A stretch of 25,781 bases of DNA from JALYSX01 sp035544315. GTDB taxonomy: Bacteria > Vulcanimicrobiota > Vulcanimicrobiia > Vulcanimicrobiales > Vulcanimicrobiaceae. The DNA is taken from NCBI GenBank assembly GCA_035544315.1, contig DATKGB010000154.1:1-25781 (forward strand), read 5' to 3'. The translations under genes were made by a program, and so were the position numbers. The notes beneath the pieces were generated by a model, which was not told the origin of the DNA, ran no database searches, and worked only from the letters and a program-made list of their open reading frames with translations. The stretch's first letter is position 1, and each line of letters opens with the position of its first letter. This document shows positions 21,493 to 25,781 of this stretch, piece after piece.

Positions 21493-22740
21493 ATGGATAT
21501 TCTCGATCGTAGCCGCATCCAAGAGCAAGATCCCGAGGTCTTTGCATCGATCGCCGCAGAGGAGAAACGTCAGCGCGATAATCTGGAGCTGATCGCTTCG
21601 GAGAACTACGCCAGCCGCGCGGTGCGCGAAGCGATGGCGTGCGTGATGACCAATAAGTACGCCGAGGGCTACCCGGGCAAACGCTACTACGGCGGTTGCG
21701 AATATGTCGACATCGCCGAAAATCTCGCGATCGATCGCCTCAAGCAATTATTCAAAGCCGATCACGCCAACGTTCAGCCGCATGCCGGCGCGCAAGCGAA
21801 CATGGCCGTTTTCATGGCGCATTTGCAGCCCGGCGATACGGTGCTGGGGATGTCGCTCGCGCACGGCGGCCATTTAACGCACGGTACCAAGGTGTCGTTT
21901 TCGGGCAAACAGTATAACGCGCTGGCCTACAGCGTGCGCAAAGATACCGAACTGATCGATTTCGACGAAGTGCGCGCGTTGGCGCGCGAGCATAAACCCA
22001 AGATGATTATTGCCGGTGCCAGCGCGTACCCGCGGACGATGGAGTATGCGCCCTTCCGCGAGATCGCCGATGAAGTCGGCGCGACGTTCTTGGTCGATAT
22101 GGCGCACATCGCCGGGTTGGTCGCCGTCGGGCTGCATCCCTCACCGGTGCCGTTCGCCGATTTTGTAACGTCGACGACGCACAAGACGTTGCGCGGTCCG
22201 CGCGGCGGTTTGATTCTCTGTACGCAAAAATGGGCGCAGGCGATCGACAAATCCGTCTTTCCGGGCATCCAAGGCGGCCCGTTCATGCACGTGATCGCAG
22301 CCAAAGCAGTTGCGTTCGGTGAAGCGTTACGCCCGGACTTCGCGACATATCAACACAACGTGGTGAACAACGCCAAAGCGATGGCCGATGAGTTCGTGAG
22401 CCGCGGGCTGCGTTTGGTCGGCGGCGGCACCGACACGCACCTGATGCTCGTCGACGTGTCGGTCAAGGGCCTGACCGGCAAAGCCACTGAAGCCTATCTC
22501 GACGAGATCGGCATCACGGTCAACAAGAACGCGATCCCGTACGACCAACAGAAACCGTTCGTGGCCAGCGGCATCCGCATCGGAACGCCCGCGATCACCT
22601 CGCGCGGTTTCGGAGAGGCCGAGTGCCGTGAAGTCGCGCGCATTATGTGCGACGCCCTAGAAGACATCGGCCCGCGCGCAAAAATTGAAACGCTGCGCGC
22701 CCAAGTCCACGAACTCACCGCCCGCTTCGACGTGCCGTAA
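21493..22740 (+). CDS. glyA: Serine hydroxymethyltransferase
   Basis: Converts serine and tetrahydrofolate to glycine and 5,10-methylene-tetrahydrofolate, the main source of one-carbon units. The 415 residues are the usual length for a bacterial SHMT. The N-terminus has LELIASENYASRAVREAMA and NKYAEGYPGKRYYGGCE. The PLP-binding lysine is K231 in TSTTHKTLRGPRGG. Tetrahydrofolate-site and C-terminal segments such as GGGTDTHLMLVDV and SGIRIGTPAITSRGF are all present. AAGAG six bases upstream supports the ATG. It precedes upp and the dCMP deaminase, whose pathways feed dTMP synthesis, where the methylene-tetrahydrofolate is also used. Confidence 0.98.
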   Translation: MDILDRSRIQEQDPEVFASIAAEEKRQRDNLELIASENYASRAVREAMACVMTNKYAEGYPGKRYYGGCEYVDIAENLAIDRLKQLFKADHANVQPHAGAQANMAVFMAHLQPGDTVLGMSLAHGGHLTHGTKVSFSGKQYNALAYSVRKDTELIDFDEVRALAREHKPKMIIAGASAYPRTMEYAPFREIADEVGATFLVDMAHIAGLVAVGLHPSPVPFADFVTSTTHKTLRGPRGGLILCTQKWAQAIDKSVFPGIQGGPFMHVIAAKAVAFGEALRPDFATYQHNVVNNAKAMADEFVSRGLRLVGGGTDTHLMLVDVSVKGLTGKATEAYLDEIGITVNKNAIPYDQQKPFVASGIRIGTPAITSRGFGEAECREVARIMCDALEDIGPRAKIETLRAQVHELTARFDVP

Positions 22741-22778
22741 GGCAGGGTGCGGGTTGGGACGCTCGGAAACGATGGCTC

Positions 22779-23447
22779 ATGCCCCAAGAGTCGTTTCTTC
22801 ATGTCGTTTCGCATCCGGCGGTAGCGGACCGGCTGGCGCGATTGCGCGATAAAGAGACGTCGACGCCGGTCTTTCGCAAGCTGCTCGAAGAGGTAGGCGC
22901 ATTTTTGGCTTACGAGGCGACGCGCGACCTGCCGATGACGCAATCCGAGGTGATCACGCCGCTGCGAACTGCGACCGTCGAACGGATCGCGACGCGTCCG
23001 GTGGTGGCGCCGATCCTGCGCGCCGGATTGGGACTGCTGCCGGGCTTTCTGGCCGTCATCGACAACGCGGTTGTCGCGCATTTGGGATTCTACCGCGATC
23101 CGCAATCGCTGCAGCCGGTTCCGTACTACGCAAACGTTCCCGACGATCTGTCATCGCGACACGTTTTCTTGCTCGACCCGATGTTGGCAACGGGCAACTC
23201 GGGCGCGGCCGCACTGGACGCGCTGGCCTCGCGCGGCGCCAAGAACATGACGTTCATCAGCCTGTTGGCCGCGCCGCAAGGCGTGGAAACGATTCACCGC
23301 GCGCACCCCGACGTGCACATCGTGACCGGCGCGCTCGACGAGCGCTTGAACGATCACGGTTACATCGTGCCCGGCCTGGGCGACGCCGGCGATCGCATGT
23401 TCGGCAGCACCAGTTCGGTCCCGGTCTCCGTCAGAACGACGAAGTAA
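22779..23447 (+). CDS. upp: Uracil phosphoribosyltransferase
   Basis: Salvages uracil: uracil + PRPP gives UMP + PPi. The 222-residue protein has the PRPP-binding loop LLDPMLATGNS (131-141), the TPLRTATVERI and PILRAGLGLLPGF segments, and the uracil-binding C-terminus GLGDAGDRMFGS. All are diagnostic of Upp. It is slightly longer than the common ~208 residues because of a short tail. A 38-base gap after glyA holds nothing I can identify. The dCMP deaminase gene follows by nine bases. Confidence 0.97.
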   Translation: MPQESFLHVVSHPAVADRLARLRDKETSTPVFRKLLEEVGAFLAYEATRDLPMTQSEVITPLRTATVERIATRPVVAPILRAGLGLLPGFLAVIDNAVVAHLGFYRDPQSLQPVPYYANVPDDLSSRHVFLLDPMLATGNSGAAALDALASRGAKNMTFISLLAAPQGVETIHRAHPDVHIVTGALDERLNDHGYIVPGLGDAGDRMFGSTSSVPVSVRTTK

Positions 23448-23456
23448 GCACCGGCC

Positions 23457-23891
23457 ATGCGCCCGGATTGGGATGAATACTTCATGCAGATTGCGCGCAC
23501 GGTAGCTACCCGCGCGACTTGCCCGCGCGCGTCGGTCGGTGCGCTGCTGGTACGACGTCATCGCATTCTCACGACCGGCTACAACGGAGCGCCGCGGGGC
23601 GCGAAGCATTGCACGCAGGTCGGTTGCATCGTCGTGAGCGATCATTGCGTGCGCGCGACGCATGCCGAAGCCAACGCCATCGTTCAAGGCGCGCTGCACG
23701 GAATTGGGCTCGAAGGCGCGACCGCGTACTGCACCTACCAGCCGTGCGTGAGCTGTTCGAAACTGCTCATCAGCGCGGGTATCGAACGGATCGTCTTCGA
23801 TCGATCCTACGACGATCCGATCGCCGCCGAACTCTTAGCCGAGGCTAAGATCGAAGTCGTTCGCTTCGTCTCCAAAGGCGCGCCGGCATGA
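23457..23891 (+). CDS. dCMP deaminase / ComEB-type zinc deaminase
   Basis: Deaminates dCMP to dUMP, the precursor of dTMP. The 144-residue protein has the zinc-site motif THAEAN, with H69 as ligand and E71 as proton shuttle, and QPCVSC with C97 and C100. A second group, HCTQVGC plus DHC, probably forms the extra structural zinc site seen in some dCMP deaminases. The N-terminal TCPRASVGALLV and TGYNGAPRG segments are typical. It sits between upp and the wecA-like gene, and its TGA overlaps the wecA ATG (ATGA). Confidence 0.93.
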   Translation: MRPDWDEYFMQIARTVATRATCPRASVGALLVRRHRILTTGYNGAPRGAKHCTQVGCIVVSDHCVRATHAEANAIVQGALHGIGLEGATAYCTYQPCVSCSKLLISAGIERIVFDRSYDDPIAAELLAEAKIEVVRFVSKGAPA

Positions 23892-24967
23892 ACGCCTGGC
23901 TGCTGTACGTCGCCGCGATCGTCGTTGCGGGAATCGTCACCGTCATCGCCACGCCGATCGTGGTTCGGTTGGCGACGCATCTGGGCGTAATCGATGGCAC
24001 CGGCGACGAACGCCGCATACACGAAAACCCGACGCCGCGCGTCGGCGGTTTGGCCTTATTCTTCGGGTTTGCGTTCGCGCTGTTCGTCGTGCTCGGGATC
24101 GCGCTGACCTATCCGCACGTGCTGTTTCCCAACCTGCTGAACAACGCGTCGACGCCGCACGGTTTGCGCGCCGAAGTCGACGCGCTAGGCGATCAACTCC
24201 AGGCCAGCCAGTACTTGGTCGGGCTGCTCTTTGGGTCGATGCTGATCCTGGCCGTCGGCGCCTGGGACGACATCATGGGGATGCGGCCGCGCAATAAGTT
24301 CCTCGCGCAGATTGTGGTCGCGCTCATCTCGATGCTCTACGGCTTTATCATTCCGGGAACGACCAATCCGTTCAATCACAACCCGAACACGAACTGGATC
24401 GAGTTTCCGTTGTGGGTCGGCATCCCGCTGACGCTCTTCTGGTACGTCGCGATGATGAACGCCATCAACTTCATCGACGGCTTGGACGGCTTGCTTGCGG
24501 GCGTTACGGCGATTTCGTGCCTCTCGATCTTCGTGATTTCAGTGCATCAGGGCGACCCCGTCGTCGCGCTGATCGTGGCCGCGCTGGCCGGCGGCGCGCT
24601 GGGCTTCCTGCCGTTTAATTTCAACCCGGCGAAGATCTTTCTGGGCGACGCCGGCTCGTTGTTCGTCGGCTACGTCTTTGCAACGATCTCGATCATCGGA
24701 TCGGCCAAAGGCGCGATCACGATCAGCTTATTGGTTCCGTTGGTCGTGCTGGCTCTGCCGATCCTGGATACGTTGTTTGCCATCGTGCGCCGCGTTCTGT
24801 CGGGCAAACGCATCTCAGAGGCAGACCGCGGCCACTTCCACCATCAACTAATTTTCCGATTCGGATTGAACGTACGCCAAGCGGTGCTGCTGATTTACGC
24901 CGTCTGCTTGGTCCTGGGCGCGGTGGCGCTGGCATTTTCGGGCGCGATTCCTGGAATACACATCTAA
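23888..24967 (+). CDS. wecA: Undecaprenyl-phosphate GlcNAc-1-phosphate transferase (WecA/TagO family)
   Basis: An integral membrane enzyme that moves a HexNAc-1-phosphate from UDP to undecaprenyl phosphate, starting a surface polymer such as O-antigen, enterobacterial-common-antigen-like or teichoic-type glycan. The 359-residue protein has all polyprenyl-phosphate transferase motifs: IHENPTPRVGG (44-54), AWDDIMGMRPRNKFLAQ with D127/D128, NFIDGLDGL (194-202), FLGDAGS (251-257) and DRGHFHH (313-319). About 11 hydrophobic segments fit the family. A polar stretch of about 30 residues at 79-108 between the second and third helices is longer than usual. wecB follows one base after the stop, so the two supply and start the same polymer. 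Confidence 0.94.
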   Translation: MNAWLLYVAAIVVAGIVTVIATPIVVRLATHLGVIDGTGDERRIHENPTPRVGGLALFFGFAFALFVVLGIALTYPHVLFPNLLNNASTPHGLRAEVDALGDQLQASQYLVGLLFGSMLILAVGAWDDIMGMRPRNKFLAQIVVALISMLYGFIIPGTTNPFNHNPNTNWIEFPLWVGIPLTLFWYVAMMNAINFIDGLDGLLAGVTAISCLSIFVISVHQGDPVVALIVAALAGGALGFLPFNFNPAKIFLGDAGSLFVGYVFATISIIGSAKGAITISLLVPLVVLALPILDTLFAIVRRVLSGKRISEADRGHFHHQLIFRFGLNVRQAVLLIYAVCLVLGAVALAFSGAIPGIHI

Positions 24968-24968
24968 G

Positions 24969-25781
24969 GTGGAACGCTTACGCGTCATGACCGTGTTCGG
25001 TACGCGACCGGATACGATCAAGATGGCGCCGGTCGTTCGTGCGCTACAGGCGAGCACGGAGATCGAAACGCTGGTGTGCGTGACGGCCCAACATCGCAAG
25101 ATGCTCGACGACCTTCTCAAGCTGTTTTCGATCGAACCGAATTTCGATTTGGATATTATGACGCCGGATCAAACGCTGACGCAGATCACGACGCGCGTAC
25201 TGGAGGGCATGGTGCCGGTGCTGGCGCAGGTGCGTCCGGACGTCGTGCTCGTGCACGGCGACACGACGACCTCAACCTCGGCGGCGCTGGCGGCATTTTA
25301 CGCGCACGTACCGGTCGGACACGTCGAGGCGGGACTGCGCACCGGCGATCGCTGGCAACCCTTTCCCGAGGAGATGAATCGCCGCTTGACCGGAACGATG
25401 GCGGCTTATAACTTTGCGCCGACCGCGTTGGCCAAGCAGCATTTGCTGCGCGAAGATGTAAAGGTCGAGGACATCTTCGTGACCGGCAACACGGTCATCG
25501 ACGCGTTCTTAGATACTGCGGCACGCACCGATCTTCCCAATCCGCCGCGCTTGGACGAGTTGGACCCGAAGCGACCGCTGATCGTGATCACGGCGCACCG
25601 GCGCGAGAACCATCCCCACATGCGCGAGATGTGCGAGGCCATGCGCGACATCGCCGCCTTACCGTCGCGTCCGCAGCTCTATTGGCCGGTTCATCCTTCC
25701 CCGCACGTTTGGCCGATCGCGCAAGAAATTTTGGGCGACGTCGACGGCGTGGTGCTCGTCGAGCCCATCGATTACGCCCCC
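24969..25781 (+). CDS. wecB: UDP-N-acetylglucosamine 2-epimerase (non-hydrolysing), 3' end outside window
   Basis: Interconverts UDP-GlcNAc and UDP-ManNAc for surface polymer synthesis. The 271 codons visible are open to the right edge; the family is about 370-390 residues, so roughly a quarter to a third is missing. The start is a GTG one base after wecA. It gives RLRVMTVFGTRPDTIKMAP, restoring the first beta-strand that an internal ATG at 24987 would cut. Catalytic residues are present: D98 (HGDTTTS), E120 (HVEAGLRTGD), the PEEMNR segment with E134/E135, and H210 (TAHRREN). The usual GTRPE reads GTRPD here, a conservative change. Confidence 0.93.
   Translation, partial: MERLRVMTVFGTRPDTIKMAPVVRALQASTEIETLVCVTAQHRKMLDDLLKLFSIEPNFDLDIMTPDQTLTQITTRVLEGMVPVLAQVRPDVVLVHGDTTTSTSAALAAFYAHVPVGHVEAGLRTGDRWQPFPEEMNRRLTGTMAAYNFAPTALAKQHLLREDVKVEDIFVTGNTVIDAFLDTAARTDLPNPPRLDELDPKRPLIVITAHRRENHPHMREMCEAMRDIAALPSRPQLYWPVHPSPHVWPIAQEILGDVDGVVLVEPIDYAP

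Noticed and set aside
1..25781. CRISPR arrays, insertion sequences, phage genes or integration sites
   Set aside because: No regularly spaced repeats, transposase or integrase motifs, or terminal inverted repeats were found on either strand.

Overview
This is a GC-rich bacterial chromosome segment that is almost entirely coding. I see no insertion sequences, phage genes, CRISPR arrays or recognisable tRNA/rRNA genes. It mixes two signals. Heptose and heptosyltransferase genes plus lipoproteins point to a diderm (outer-membrane) cell. The rpiB-glyA-upp-dCMP deaminase-wecA-wecB order at the right end is typical of the region upstream of the ATP synthase operon in Firmicutes, Chloroflexi and Actinobacteria. 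A diderm member of the Terrabacteria side, such as Eremiobacterota/WPS-2 or Armatimonadota, would fit both. This placement is inference from gene content only.

Layout. (1) 1-220, minus: the start of a membrane protein that runs off the left edge. (2) 298-12500, plus: one very compact run of 14 genes. hisS and accB lead into sedoheptulose-7-phosphate isomerase (gmhA), heptose kinase and heptose adenylyltransferase as two separate genes, an LpxB-like protein, an alternating GT2-GT9-GT2-GT9-GT2 block, aspS and two small exported proteins. This looks like an operon that makes ADP-heptose and builds a heptose-containing cell-surface glycan (LPS core or equivalent), bracketed by two aminoacyl-tRNA synthetases. 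(3) 12492-19774, minus: seven tightly coupled genes. Read in transcription order they are a DgcA-like dipeptide/N-acylglutamate epimerase, a DgcN-like DUF1611 protein, an orphan peptide-binding lipoprotein, a C39-like cysteine peptidase, a 14-TM MFS exporter, the tRNA methyltransferase TrmL and a family-5 uracil-DNA glycosylase. The first four suggest uptake and use of murein-type peptides or D-glutamate. (4) 19775-20039: the only long non-genic stretch, full of hairpins and also holding two protein-like reading frames offset by one base. (5) 20040-20744, minus: a TIM-barrel sugar-isomerase-like protein that appears to have lost metal ligands. (6) 20785-25781, plus: rpiB, a 59-residue membrane protein, glyA, upp, dCMP deaminase, wecA-like and wecB (cut by the right edge), linking pentose, one-carbon and pyrimidine salvage with the first steps of an undecaprenyl-linked surface polymer.

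Most neighbouring genes overlap by 1-28 bases or lie within 10 bases of each other. Translational coupling is therefore the rule and internal promoters are hard to place. The most interesting spots are the structured gap at 19775-20039, the DgcN/DgcA-peptide-binding protein-peptidase cluster, and the surface-glycan block with its LpxB-like protein and divergent glycosyltransferases.
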